Below, in pieces: positions 11,600 to 21,440 of a stretch of 64,000 nucleotides of DNA (the first letter of the stretch is position 1; each line of letters starts with the position of its first letter). The stretch is from assembly GCA_029834535.1 (NCBI GenBank), contig JAQMWT010000140.1:1-64000 (forward strand), written 5' to 3'. This DNA is from Chrysophaeum taylorii. Taxonomy: Eukaryota; Sar; Pelagophyceae; Pelagomonadales; Pelagomonadaceae. The position numbers were made by a program, and so were the translations under genes. Under the pieces are notes generated by a model. It worked only from the letters and a program-made list of their open reading frames with translations, was not told the origin of the DNA and searched no databases.

Positions 11600-12247
11600 T
11601 TAATCGTCCGGCCAGCCCTCGGCGTCAACGGCGGCCAAACTGGATTCGTGTCGACCCAAGAAGCAGAACTTTGCCTCGATCGGCTGATCGCAGCGGGCGC
11701 AATACTGTCCCTTCTCGAGCGGCGGGTGGGGGCGCGTGCACGCGCCGTCGCTGTTGGTCAGATCGTCGAAGTTTTCGCCGCAGCGAGCGCACTTCTTGAT
11801 CGCCGCCCGGGGCGCCGCCGCCCGTTGGTCCGCCGCCGCCCGTTGGTCCGCCGCCGCCCGTTGATCCGCCGCCGCCCGTTGGTCCGCCGCCGCCCGTTGG
11901 TCCGCCGCGGCCCCCCGGTGCTGTCGCTTCCGGGGAGGCGGCGCGGGGGATTCCTCGACCAGGAGCGTCAGGCATTTGACAATGTGCTTGCACCAGCCCT
12001 GGGCGTTGAAGGGGCACGAGCAGGACGCGAGGAGGTCCGAGGCCTTGGTGACCGGGTCCTTGGACGTTGAAACGCAGACGGTGTAGAAGGTACTCGCGGA
12101 ATTCGTAGAGTCGACCTGAAAGAAGAAGGACCGGAACGAGTTTTGCTTCGTCTCGCCCGCGGGCCGCGGGGCCGCGACGTCCTCGAGGTGCGCGCGTGCG
12201 CTGGCACCACTGAAGACGATGTCTTCGTTCAAACCTGGGACCGTCAT
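11600..12247 (-). CDS. SWIM zinc-finger protein with RAAADQ repeats and C-terminal zinc ribbon
   Basis: 215 residues, starting at an ATG. Near residues 78-90 is CSCPFNAQGWCKHIVKCL, a C-x-C-xn-C-x-H SWIM zinc finger, a fold that binds DNA or proteins and is found in MULE transposases, MEK kinases and plant proteins. Residues about 115-145 are five tandem copies of RAAADQ, encoded by an 18-bp minisatellite. The C-terminal 60 residues hold C-x2-C ... C-x2-C ... C-x5-H spacing (KCARCGENF, YCARCDQPIEAKFCFLGRHE), probably a second zinc-binding module. SWIM domains are frequent in transposons, so an origin from a domesticated transposase is possible; no transposase catalytic domain adjoins it. Divergent from the RING gene, 68 bp away. 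Confidence 0.65.
   Translation of the reverse strand: MTVPGLNEDIVFSGASARAHLEDVAAPRPAGETKQNSFRSFFFQVDSTNSASTFYTVCVSTSKDPVTKASDLLASCSCPFNAQGWCKHIVKCLTLLVEESPAPPPRKRQHRGAAADQRAAADQRAAADQRAAADQRAAADQRAAAPRAAIKKCARCGENFDDLTNSDGACTRPHPPLEKGQYCARCDQPIEAKFCFLGRHESSLAAVDAEGWPDD
11813..11908. repeat. 18-bp coding minisatellite
   Basis: About five tandem 18-bp units (GTTGGTCCGCCGCCGCCC and close variants) encoding the RAAADQ repeats of the SWIM protein. Confidence 0.9.
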
Positions 12248-12315
12248 TTCGACAAACCCTCGTTGCGGTTTAATCTCGTTGCGTCATTGACGAACCCTAA
12301 ACTGACGTATGCCTG

Positions 12316-12681
12316 ATGGATTGCGCTATCTGTCTCGAGCCGATCTTTCTCCGACCTGAGACCGTCTTGCCCTGCCGCCATCGCTACTGCACGCACTGCC
12401 TCGTCCGGCTATTGGACCTTCGATGTCCTCAGTGCCGCGCGGCTTTTCCTCCGATCGTGCCGCGGTCGCGACCAACAACCCCCCCCAGAACACGACGGGC
12501 AGTGCTCTTGCTGGCAGCCTTGGTCCTCTGCTGGGCGGCGCGCGCCGTCTTTCCCGAGGAGGCGATGGTGGCGTCGGTGCTGGCACACACCAAGGCCTTT
12601 GAGAACGCGACGCTCTTGTTCCTGACAGACCCCGCGCTGGGCCGAGGCCAGGATGCCAAGTACGCCGCACTCCTCCTCTAG
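12316..12681 (+). CDS. Small RING-finger protein with a transmembrane segment
   Basis: 121 residues. Residues 3-42 form a complete C3HC4 RING: CAICLEPI, then VLPCRHRYCTHCL, then CPQCRAAFPP, so an E3 ubiquitin ligase role is likely. Residues about 61-80 (RRAVLLLAALVLCWAARAVF) are hydrophobic and probably anchor it in a membrane. The C-terminal 40 residues match nothing that I recognise. Short single-RING membrane E3s usually serve ER or endosomal quality control; that role is inferred. Confidence 0.7.
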   Translation: MDCAICLEPIFLRPETVLPCRHRYCTHCLVRLLDLRCPQCRAAFPPIVPRSRPTTPPRTRRAVLLLAALVLCWAARAVFPEEAMVASVLAHTKAFENATLLFLTDPALGRGQDAKYAALLL

Positions 12682-12745
12682 GGCGGCCGGGCGGCCGGGC
12701 GGCCGGGCTGGCGGGCTGGCGGGCTGGCGGGCTGGCGGGCTGGGT
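12680..12745. repeat. 8-bp minisatellite (GGGCGGCC / GGGCTGGC)
   Basis: Eight or so tandem GC-rich octamers immediately after the stop codon of the RING gene. The first units read GGGCGGCC, the later ones GGGCTGGC, so the array has two sub-types. Confidence 0.85.
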
Positions 12746-13024
12746 GCTGCTGACTTTGGCCGTGAGTCTATGTTTTTTGGGGGTTGTTAAGTATTTGTGT
12801 CATTCTCCCCCCCGCTCGCTATTCTTCCTTCCATCGTCTCGAGCTTGAGCCGAGCCGAGCCGAGCCGAGACAGGGGGTTCTTGTCTTGAAGGGGCGAGGG
12901 GCTGCGCAACACGTGGCATTGTAAGAAGTCTTCCGCCGGCTGGTTTGTGCACGACCACGTTTCGATCGAGGTCTCAGTGTTCGGTGTGAACGATCTCGGT
13001 CGCGGGTTAGTGTGTTTCATCTTG

Positions 13025-13381
13025 ATGGACATCATTCACGGGACGCCCTTCTGCGTGCATTGCAACTCGCTCATCATCCTCCCCGACTGCGAGCCGATCG
13101 TGTGCCGGGAGTGCGGGGCAACAGTGAGGTTCGCGGATTCGGGCCTCGATAGGCCGATCGAACTGGCTTCGCAAACGCGCGAGAATCAGGCCTGGGCACG
13201 CGACGAGGAAGAAGTGCAGCAGCAGAAGCGAACTACGAACGCGACCATCGACGAGCCATGCCCCGAGTGCGGCCACCCCGAGCTCGAGTACTACACGATG
13301 CAGCTCAGAAGCGCCGACGAGGGGCAGACGGTGTTTTACGAGTGTCCCAAGTGTGGTCACAAATTCTCCCAGAATAACTAA
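13025..13381 (+). CDS. RPA12: RNA polymerase I subunit RPA12 (A12.2)
   Basis: 118 residues. The ATG at 13025 is chosen because the N-terminal zinc ribbon begins directly after it; the upstream in-frame ATG at 12947 would add 26 unrelated residues. The N-terminal ribbon is FCVHCNSL ... VCRECGATV (C4). The C-terminal ribbon is CPECGHPELEYYTMQLRSAD followed by EGQTVFYECPKCGHKF. The RSADEGQT signature, with the acidic pair that enters the polymerase active site, is that of the TFIIS-type ribbon; together with the length it fits RPA12 better than RPB9 (which lacks the Asp-Glu) or RPC11. RPA12 supports RNA cleavage and termination by RNA polymerase I in the nucleolus. Confidence 0.9.
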   Translation: MDIIHGTPFCVHCNSLIILPDCEPIVCRECGATVRFADSGLDRPIELASQTRENQAWARDEEEVQQQKRTTNATIDEPCPECGHPELEYYTMQLRSADEGQTVFYECPKCGHKFSQNN

Positions 13382-14878
13382 TAACTCTATGGTTTGCAAC
13401 TCCCAGGCTCAAAGAGCCAGAATGGCAGTGGGAAACAAGGAAGAAGCAACAACGCGAAGCGGGGCGGTACAAGGGGGAGCTGGGCAAGAAGGAGTGACGC
13501 AAGGAGCGAGCGAGAGCAGGCGTGGTTATGAAGAAAGGCACGCTTTTTAGGACGACGACGACGCTAAGAGACGGTCGCAGCATGATGCCAGGCCTCCCAA
13601 ATATTCAGGCCGCCATCATTCGGTCCGGGAGAGGCGGCCAAAGGACATTCTTCGCTAGAAGAAGACGAGGTAACCACGCGCCATCAGCAGCAAAAGCAAC
13701 AACAAGGATGACCGTCAATGCGCTCTGCTGCCGGCGGCAAAAAAACGACCGCGCACGAAGTTGTAAGCAGCGTCGGTGCCATAAGCAGCTGCTGGGAGAG
13801 CAAACGAACGTCGTGGTCGTAAATCAAGATTAAGGGGGAAACTCAGAGAGACGGGAATCAACCAGTCCTGTTAAACCATGCTCGTCGCGAGAACAAGAGC
13901 ATAAAACAGCAGAGTAGCCATATCACTCTGCCTCGCCGTCGTCAAAGTTGGGTGTGGTGGGCACGAGTGTCAGAAGATGGTGAAACGATTCGAAAGACGC
14001 AACAGTGACGCGCGTGATCAGGGACAACAAACACCCAGGGCGCTGTGGGGTGGCTAATTACGCCACGAGGAACTTGATCTGCATGGCACGCGTCACGTAG
14101 GACGTGCACCGGCCTACAAAAGATGAAAAAGAGATAGGATCGACGTCACATGCACGAAGGCACGCAACGCCAAGCCGCGCAAGCAAATTGGAGCAAACCC
14201 CAGCAAAAAGACGGCGCCGCTGGAAGTTGACGAACCAACGCCGGCCATGGCAGACACGTGTGCAAGAAGGGTCATCCACAACCGCTCGACATCGGGCAAC
14301 AAGGCCATCAGCAAGATGCTGGAGAGACTCGACAAACAAAGGTGATGTTGGTGGGGGATTTGCGGCGTTGTTCGGGGTGCCCACTCTGTAATTAAATCCA
14401 CAGATTAGTTCGTTCGCCCAAAAAACGTGTTCGCTTCAACAACAGAGACTCCACTTCACGTTGAAGTGAATAATCCACAACAAAACGCTGTTCGAAACAT
14501 TCAAAATGAAAGCGATAGGCAAGCTTGCTCCAGAGCAAAAAATTATTGGTCGTCAAGAAGGTAGCGCGTACTATTCGGAGACACCGGAACGGCGCAGAGC
14601 AGCTTAGCCACAAAGTCGTCGACAATCTGGCGTCCGCAACGTCAAGGTACTCGCTAGCTCGGCGGACCCGGCAAGGTGGTGATATCGTAATTTTCGTCCG
14701 GAGCGACGATTTTGCGACTTCGGGGAGGGGTTCGCAGACAAAACTCGTCTATACCGTCCGAATTCGCGCGCGCGGGACAGCCATTGTGCCCTCCCGATAT
14801 CCCACCCTCGTCGAGAAAGTGGCGGTCTGTGACATCATAAAAGGCGGCAGATGTGTATAAAAAAAAGTTGTGATATTC
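13382..14878. other. Intergenic, no supported gene
   Basis: About 1.5 kb. Several short open frames exist on both strands but none shows a domain or long uninterrupted coding. A short palindrome CACTTCA-CG-TTGAAGTG lies near 14450-14466. Confidence 0.5.
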
Positions 14879-17297
14879 TCATGTTTCCCCTTCGAGGGAT
14901 GCGGGTAAGCTCCCTTTACGGGATAGAGCGATGCGTGTGGTGTTCCCGGCGGAGTTTCTTTCTGGGGCTGCTCGGCGGCATCGATGGCGGTGTAGTCCGT
15001 TTATTTCGGCGCCACCTTGGTTCTCGCTGGCGTACGCGAGCTTGTAGTACTCGCGCGCCTTCCGCGCGTAGCGCATGAGGCGAGCGACAGGCAGGTTGGC
15101 AGCATCAATGGACTCGAAGATGAGGGTGAGTTGGTTGGCAGTCATCTGCGCCTCGGTGGCGAGCGACGGGAGTACTGCTTGGACTTGTCCTACCCGTACA
15201 CGACGACACCGTCGCCGGCGAGCTTGGGATGGCACATCGGGGACGAGAGAAGGAGGTGGACGAGCTGTTGGAGGAGGAGGTTCTTTTCATCCTTGAAGTC
15301 GGTGCAGTTCGCCAGGATCCGTCGCGACGAGGTGCTCTCGACGTACTTGCCGTGCTTGTCGAACTTGCCGTCAAAATCGCCGGACCGAAAGGTCGCGTGC
15401 TGGGTGTTGCGGGGGTTCAGAGCGCGTCGGCATTTGCGCTTGTTTGGTGAGCGAGGCGGCGCCCCATGCGGCGTCTCCCGCTCGTCGCCGAGGCAGCCCT
15501 CGTCGACGACTGTCTCACGAATGAAGGCCTGCTCGCAGCCAAAGCACGCGTTCATCCGGGGGCGACGGACGTCGAGCCCGTCTGACTTAAACTTGTCGTG
15601 GCCGGACGAGTGCTCCACCTCGAGGAGAAATTGATGCTCTCGAAACCAGACCTCTATGATATCGAGCACGTCCTCCACCTGGAGCAAGTAACTGTCCAAG
15701 TCCCAGTATCCCTCGTAATGCTTCTTAATTCGAGTCAAACACACGATGCTCCGCGATCGTTGCTCGACGCTCGAGTCAGCGGGCAATGACCGCGGCTGGA
15801 AGCGATCCGGTCCATCGTACTCGACGACGGGCAGGGTGGTGTCCGTGTTCGGCGACTCGCCGGGAGGAGGCGCCGGCGCTGGAGCAGGCGGCGGTGTTGC
15901 GAATTGAGGTTCGCGAAGGCTTCCGGAACAGCGAATTCTTCGGGCGATAGGGGACCGAAAAAACAAACGAACAAACCAACCTATTTTTGATCTGTGCTTT
16001 CGGCTGGGCTTCTTCTTCTTCTTCTTCTTCTTGGTGGTATTGGCCTCGGCGTCATCGGCGCTGCGTCGCAGGCAGCCAGGTGACGGCAGACGCGACGAAC
16101 GCCTCGCACGTCGTCTCGTCCTGACCAAAGTGGAGCAACGGCTTCTCGCCCTGGGGAAACCGGTTGCCACCCATGGAGAAGCCACCAACTCGGCCAATTG
16201 CATGGTGGCGGAAGCGCGACGAGACGTCGTTGACGCGCCAGACGTCGAATGCAGTGCAGTCGTCGACGTGGAATTCGACCATCGGCCGTCGATGAAACTG
16301 TTGAACTCGTAGCCGGGTGGCATGCGAGGGTATTATTCCCGTCGGAGTACGTCGGCATCCTTCTCGGTGATCTGAATCCACTGGTATACGCGCAGCTCGT
16401 AGCAAAAAAAAGTCTCTAGGTACTTGACGCGGTACGTCCGCGCTCTCGTGCGCGTCCACGTCGTAGCACTTCTTTGCCTTGCCGAACTTGCAGCTGATGT
16501 CCTCTTGCAGCAAAAGAATGTGGGCTCTTGGTCGGCTTTTGTTCGAGATTTTGTACTTGTCCTCCGTAGGCACCTTGGGAGGATGGCGTCGTAGAAGTGG
16601 GCCCTCGCGGCGTCTACTACGGCGGCGAGCGTCTTGAGAGGTTGGGTTTGATCCAGGCCTTGATCTCTAGACGCACCTCCTCGTTATGGACGAAGGGCAA
16701 AAAGATCCAGGCATGCCGGTCGTGCGCTCCCCGCACGTCCTTGGTAAAGCGGCCGTCGTCGTGTTGCGAGAAGTCGCGGCTGAGCCGTCGTAGCCCGAAC
16801 TGGGCACCACCGCCGCGTCCGCCAGTTCCTTCATCGTCTTGCCGCCCTCGATCTCATCTCCAAAAAGTGCTTCCTTCGTGTCGACGAGAAAAAGAAAGAA
16901 GTGAAGCAACTGCGCCTGCGTGATCACCTTGTCCACCTGGTGCTTGGTGAACTTGGCATTGAGCTCCGCGACGTGGCCTCCTCGCCGTCTTTGGTGTCGG
17001 CAATCTTGGAGAAGGAGCGACACACAAACTCCGAGTTTTTTCGTATCGCCGTTGCCCATCGTCTCATGACGCCAAGCGCCGAGCCTTGGCCGCGACTGCT
17101 TCGGCTTCTCAATCCAATTGATCCGATTCGTGGTCGTGGCTCGCTGCCCTCGAGCCACGCGCAAGTCGGCGCGGATCCTGGAAAAGCCCAAGGCCCTGCG
17201 GCGCGAAGCGTCCCTCAAGAAACGACCGATCACCTTGGCCCACGCCAGGGGCGACTGGGGTCATGGGCTGCAGGAGTGGGAACGCAAGTGGGACCAA
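14879..17297 (-). pseudogene. Decayed DDE-type transposase gene
   Basis: Minus-strand coding fragments follow each other from 17297 to 14879 in changing frames. Near 16150-16110 is PLLHFGQDETTCEAF, where the Gly-Gln-Asp-Glu block resembles the first catalytic region of a large transposase family common in algae and oomycetes. Near 15620-15540 is FLLEVEHSSGHDKF followed by RMNACFG, resembling the next block (D-x-S-S-x-H then M-N). The end at 15070-15040 reads RYARKAREYYKLAY. A Lys run at 16035-16012 comes from a (CTT)n microsatellite. Stops and frameshifts show that it is inactive. The family assignment is from remembered motif style and needs a profile search. Confidence 0.45.
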
Positions 17298-17864
17298 AGT
17301 CGGGAAGGCAATCCCGCTCCCATAACTTCGAGATTGCCCTCAGGAACAAGACGAGGGCCCGTTTGCGTAAAGCATAGAAAAAAATGACACCACTGTTGCT
17401 GGTGAAAGATGACAACATCCTGTTCAGTCGATAAAGGAATCTCAGGTAATCCAAAGCAACGTAGCGTCATCTCCTTGCTTACCAAATAGGAACACTACAA
17501 TACACCGTCGAAATGCAAGCAAGGGCACATGGTCCGTCCGCATAGGCCAATTCTTTTTTAGACGATGGGCGTCTGCACATCACTACAAGCCCGCGAGCCA
17601 TATGTATTGCCTGAAAACTGCAGCGTCCCCAGATAGGCGCAATGCGGCGGCCGAAGTCGGCGTTTGAGCACGATGGTGGACATCCAGAAACGTGATTGGG
17701 CGCAACATCTGGACGCTCTCGGATTGCCCCCGGATCTTTTTGGCAGCTTCGGGATAATATGAACAATAGCCCTTCAGGCAGGCAGGCTCCTTTTCGGTCC
17801 GACGACACGGTAACGGCATTGAGAAACAGACACAAAAACCCTCGTCGTGATACAGGCGCTTTAA

Positions 17865-17895
<31 letters not shown>

Positions 17896-18150
17896 ACCAT
17901 GAGAGGCCTGGGGTTTTGCCACCCGACCAGTTCATGAAGGTCCCCCCCCCATTCTTGTACGTCCAATTACGTTGTGCGATTCATCCGGCTTGTGGCGGCG
18001 GCGGCGGCGGCGGCGCAAACATGGTCAAGGACAGGGACGCCCGCAAAGCCGATGTTGGATCGAAACGCCGCAATTCGAGTAGCGCAGCGGCGGGTACTCC
18101 GTCCTCCTCGGAGGAGGAGCCCACTTGATTGCGCTGCAGCTGACTTAATA
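17298..18150. other. Intergenic with (TAAA)n and (GGC)n runs
   Basis: Contains a (AAAT)n run at about 17862-17896 and a (GGC)n run at 17994-18016. Overlapping open frames exist on the minus strand at 17479-17966 but they run through the microsatellite and show no domain. Confidence 0.5.
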
Positions 18151-18837
18151 TTACCAGCCGTGGCGCTGGTGGTGGTGGAGCATGCGCGAGTAGGCGGAGC
18201 GAGCCTCCTGCGGTGAATAGGGCGCGAGGACGTCGTGGGTGTAGCGGTGGTGGAGGTCGACGCGGAGGGGCCCGGTGGGACCGCCGCCGTTGGCGGTGCG
18301 GACGTACCCCGATTCGGCGTTGATCATCTGGAAAAAGACCATGCGAAGGACGGCCTCGACGCAGTGGGAGGGGTGCCAGGACCCCGGGGTTCCCGAGGTT
18401 GTGAGGGCCTCGATGCAGATCGATCCCCCCGCGGTGACGTGGCCGGTGTACCACACAAATCTCGGCGAAACGCACCGGAGAAAAAAGGGCGAAGTTGGGT
18501 AGTCGTCGGGAAACTGAATCTCCATCAAGATGAAGTTCTGGCCGTGGGTCTTCGAGAGGCGCTCGAGATCCGCGTTGAGCTGGCGTCCGCCCGGACAGTC
18601 GTCGAAGTCCCGGACCTTGAACTGCCACGTGGTCGCAACGTCGCGAACGAGTTCGAGGTCCGAAATTTTTGGCCGTTCCGATCCCCAGGCCTTCAACAAC
18701 GACTTGAACTCGCCCATGATGCGCGCGACGCCCCGACGCTTTCCCCACGCGGGCTCCGATGCCGTTTTTCGCGCTTTTTTGCGAGGCCGCTGGTTCCCTT
18801 CCTCCTCGTCGCCCGTCAGGTCGATCACGGCCGACAT
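18151..18837 (-). CDS. UBE2Q-type ubiquitin-conjugating enzyme (E2)
   Basis: 228 residues. The N-terminus (MSAVIDLTGDEEE) resembles a SUMO-interacting motif (VIDLT plus acidic run) and is followed by a basic stretch that may be a nuclear signal. Residues about 38-215 are a UBC fold: FILMEIQFPDDYPTSPFF is the strand before the PxxPP region, and GGSICIEALTTSGT carries the catalytic Cys in the ICxELLT context typical of UBE2Q1/2 rather than of canonical E2s (which have HPN). E2s accept ubiquitin from E1 and pass it to substrates, often with an E3. The stop lies downstream of the domain, so the gene looks complete. It is 115 bp downstream of the kinesin gene on the same strand. Confidence 0.8.
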   Translation of the reverse strand: MSAVIDLTGDEEEGNQRPRKKARKTASEPAWGKRRGVARIMGEFKSLLKAWGSERPKISDLELVRDVATTWQFKVRDFDDCPGGRQLNADLERLSKTHGQNFILMEIQFPDDYPTSPFFLRCVSPRFVWYTGHVTAGGSICIEALTTSGTPGSWHPSHCVEAVLRMVFFQMINAESGYVRTANGGGPTGPLRVDLHHRYTHDVLAPYSPQEARSAYSRMLHHHQRHGW

Positions 18838-18952
18838 TTTTCTTACGAGTTCAACGGAATGTTTTGTGACCGTTAAGGACGAAAGAAAGAAAGAAAGAAG
18901 GAAAGAAAACCCAAAGAAGGATGAAAAAAAACTTGGTGGGGAAAGAAGGTGC

Positions 18953-21292
18953 CTAGACGAGCTTGTAGGCGCGGGTGCGGTTGGCGACGGGGGAGCCGCT
19001 AGCCTTCTGCTGGTGCTGCGCGCGCTGGCGCGCCACGCGCTCGTCCTTGATCTTGCGGGCGCGGGCGTCGAGTGACTGGGCGGCAGCCTTGACGCTGCGG
19101 TGGGCGAAGACAGGGGAGTTTTCTTTGAGCGGAGACCGCGCAGCGCGGGCGGGGGGCGGCGGTGGCTGCTCGTCGTAGATCTGCATCGGGAGCTCGCGGA
19201 GGTTGGCCGCTTGGGCGTTGGCCGCCGCGAGCGCGGCCTCGGCCACGTCGCGGCGACTCTCGAGCTCGGAGACGTGGACGAGGGCGAGGTCGCGGAGTGC
19301 GCCGAGCGCGGATGCTTCGGCTTGGAGCGCGTCGACGCGGAGCTCGGCGGCCTCGAGGCGACGCTGCGCGTCTTCGGCGACGCACCGCCAGGCCGCGGCC
19401 TCGGCGCGGGCCTCGTCGTCCGAGGCTCGCGCCGCGGTCGCGTCGGGCTCCTCGACTTCGTAGCAGTCGCGACCGAGCTGCTTCTTGAGCGCGCGGACTT
19501 CCTTGTCCTTTTCGGCGCGCACGCGCTCGAGCTCGGCCTCGGTTTCCTCGAACTGCTCCTCGAGATCTTCGATGTACTGCTCGAGGTCGGCGCGCGTCTG
19601 CTCCTTGCGGGCCGACCGGCAGAGCGCCGTCTTGAACCGCTTGTTGTTGTCGAAGGTCGTCGACCGCGCGCGGAGGCGGCGCGCGTAGTCCTGCTGGATC
19701 TCCTCGATGGTGCGCGCCATCTCCTCGGCGCACTCCTTGCGAACGTCCTGTTCGACGTAACCGAGTTGTTCGCGAGCCGTCGCGAGGGCCTCCGTGAGCT
19801 GGGCGATCTGCGCGTCGAGCGCGGCGATGTGCGAGGCCGTCGAGGACTCGCTGCCGCGGGCCGTCGACGTCGTTTCGCGCTCGAGGGCCTCGACTGGCTT
19901 GTCGGCGGGGCGTTTGAGGCGCGGTTGATCTTCGGCAGAAACGGCGGCGGAAACGGCGGCGGCGGCGACGACCCGGCGGCCGTTGCGGTCGTAGCGCGCG
20001 GGCGCCGTTGCGGCCCGGTGCTGGGGTGCCGGCTGCTGGCGGATGGCGACGGCCTTGGCGCTCGCGGCGTTGCCCATCACGAAGACCGACTCCTGGAGGT
20101 CGTCGATCGAAGGCGACACGTTGACGATCATCGAAACGCGGGCCTTTTTGGCGGCGTTCGAGGGGGCGAGGAGATACTGGAAGAGGTGGGTCAGCTTGGA
20201 GTCGCGCCACGGCACGACCGAGGTCCCGTTGTTCTGGTTCTCGCGCATCACGCGGAGGCAGTGCATGAGGCGCGACACCGACTGGTTGATGTGGTTGGCC
20301 TCCTTCTGCATGGGCCCGGTAGCGCCCGTGCGGTCGACGCGCTCCGAGCCCGCCAAATCCACCAGCATCATCTGGGCCTTGGGCTGGCTCCGATGCACGG
20401 CCTCGAAGGTCGACCGCACCTCGAGCTGGCAGATCGAGTGGCTGCGCGAGCTCGTCGCGTTCAACCCGGTCGCGGCCGTTTTCCGCTGGGCCTCGGCCGC
20501 GCGAGCCAACGCGAGCCCCTGGGCGATGGTCGTCACGCGCACGCTCGACAAGTTGTTGACTTCCATGCGGTTCCCAAGGTCCTTGAGCCGGAGCGCGCGG
20601 CGCCGGGCCGTCGAGGCCCACGCGGTCGGCGCGGTCGCCGACGCCTTGTCCATGAGGTCGTAGACGTTCTCGTTATATATTTCCAAAAATGACATGCAGA
20701 CGCAGTCGTTCGTCGCCTGGGCGCGCTCGAGGACAGCCCCCAGAGCGCGCGGCAGGATCCCCGCGCGCAACGGCTCCTCCCCGGTCCCCATCATCGTGTA
20801 GCTCTTGCCCGCGTTCGTCACGCCGTACGTGAAGAGGAGCCCCGACCGACCTTCGAAGAGCGCGTCGACCAGCGGGGCCGTCGTGCGGCCGTACACCTCC
20901 TCCTGGCTCGCCTCGGCGTCGAACACGTGCGTGAAGCTAAAGTCCTTCGCCGACGCCGACCTGTGCCGCTGGAGCGTCGCGCGCACGGTCGTCGCGTCGA
21001 GCGCTCCGATCGGACCCGCGGTCTCTCTCGCCCCGAGCGGCCGCATCCGGCAGAAGACGCGCAGTGCCTCCTCGTCCTCCGGGGCCGCGGGGGCCTTGGT
21101 CGTCGGCGGCGGTCCCATCGCCGCGACGTCGAACGCCTTGCTCAGCACCTTGACGGGAATCCCGTCCTCCTCGCAGCTCTCGAACGACTCCCGCCCCTGC
21201 GCCGCCTCGTAGATCTGGTCCCCGGGCACGCTCCGCATGGCGCTCTCGGCCACCGGCTGACCCTGGGCGAGCGATCCGCGCCGCGTTGGCAT
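18953..21292 (-). CDS. Kinesin-6 family motor (KIF20/MKLP2-like)
   Basis: 779 residues. The motor spans about residues 75-430: the P-loop is GVTNAGKSYTMMG (157-169), switch I is NATSSRSHS, and switch II is LVDLAGSERVDR. The wording GVTNAGK instead of GQTGSGK, followed by GILPRAL, is characteristic of the KIF20 branch of kinesin-6. Residues about 490-700 are Glu/Ala/Arg rich heptads, a long coiled coil for dimerisation; the tail is basic. Kinesin-6 motors bundle antiparallel microtubules at the central spindle during cytokinesis. The large loop-6 insertion usual in kinesin-6 is modest here (Ala/Thr-rich, near residue 225). It shares a 148-bp divergent intergenic region with the RRF gene, which holds a (GGTC)n run. 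Confidence 0.88.
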   Translation of the reverse strand: MPTRRGSLAQGQPVAESAMRSVPGDQIYEAAQGRESFESCEEDGIPVKVLSKAFDVAAMGPPPTTKAPAAPEDEEALRVFCRMRPLGARETAGPIGALDATTVRATLQRHRSASAKDFSFTHVFDAEASQEEVYGRTTAPLVDALFEGRSGLLFTYGVTNAGKSYTMMGTGEEPLRAGILPRALGAVLERAQATNDCVCMSFLEIYNENVYDLMDKASATAPTAWASTARRRALRLKDLGNRMEVNNLSSVRVTTIAQGLALARAAEAQRKTAATGLNATSSRSHSICQLEVRSTFEAVHRSQPKAQMMLVDLAGSERVDRTGATGPMQKEANHINQSVSRLMHCLRVMRENQNNGTSVVPWRDSKLTHLFQYLLAPSNAAKKARVSMIVNVSPSIDDLQESVFVMGNAASAKAVAIRQQPAPQHRAATAPARYDRNGRRVVAAAAVSAAVSAEDQPRLKRPADKPVEALERETTSTARGSESSTASHIAALDAQIAQLTEALATAREQLGYVEQDVRKECAEEMARTIEEIQQDYARRLRARSTTFDNNKRFKTALCRSARKEQTRADLEQYIEDLEEQFEETEAELERVRAEKDKEVRALKKQLGRDCYEVEEPDATAARASDDEARAEAAAWRCVAEDAQRRLEAAELRVDALQAEASALGALRDLALVHVSELESRRDVAEAALAAANAQAANLRELPMQIYDEQPPPPPARAARSPLKENSPVFAHRSVKAAAQSLDARARKIKDERVARQRAQHQQKASGSPVANRTRAYKLV

Positions 21293-21440
21293 CGTCGTCG
21301 GTCGGTCCGTCGGTCGGTCGGTCGGTCGGTCAACGTGTGCGGCGGTGCGCGGGCTTTATCGTCGTCGTCGTTTCGTTTCAAGAGTAAACGGTTAGAGGGT
21401 TAGTAATAATGATACTTGGTTGAAGAAGAAGAAGAAGAAG

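Noticed and set aside
17866-17900. Possible CRISPR-like or satellite array of short repeats
   Set aside because: It is a simple (TAAA)n microsatellite with no spacers.
18999-20692. Two frames of over 500 codons on opposite strands over the kinesin gene
   Set aside because: They are high-GC shadows; the kinesin frame explains the motifs and codon pattern.
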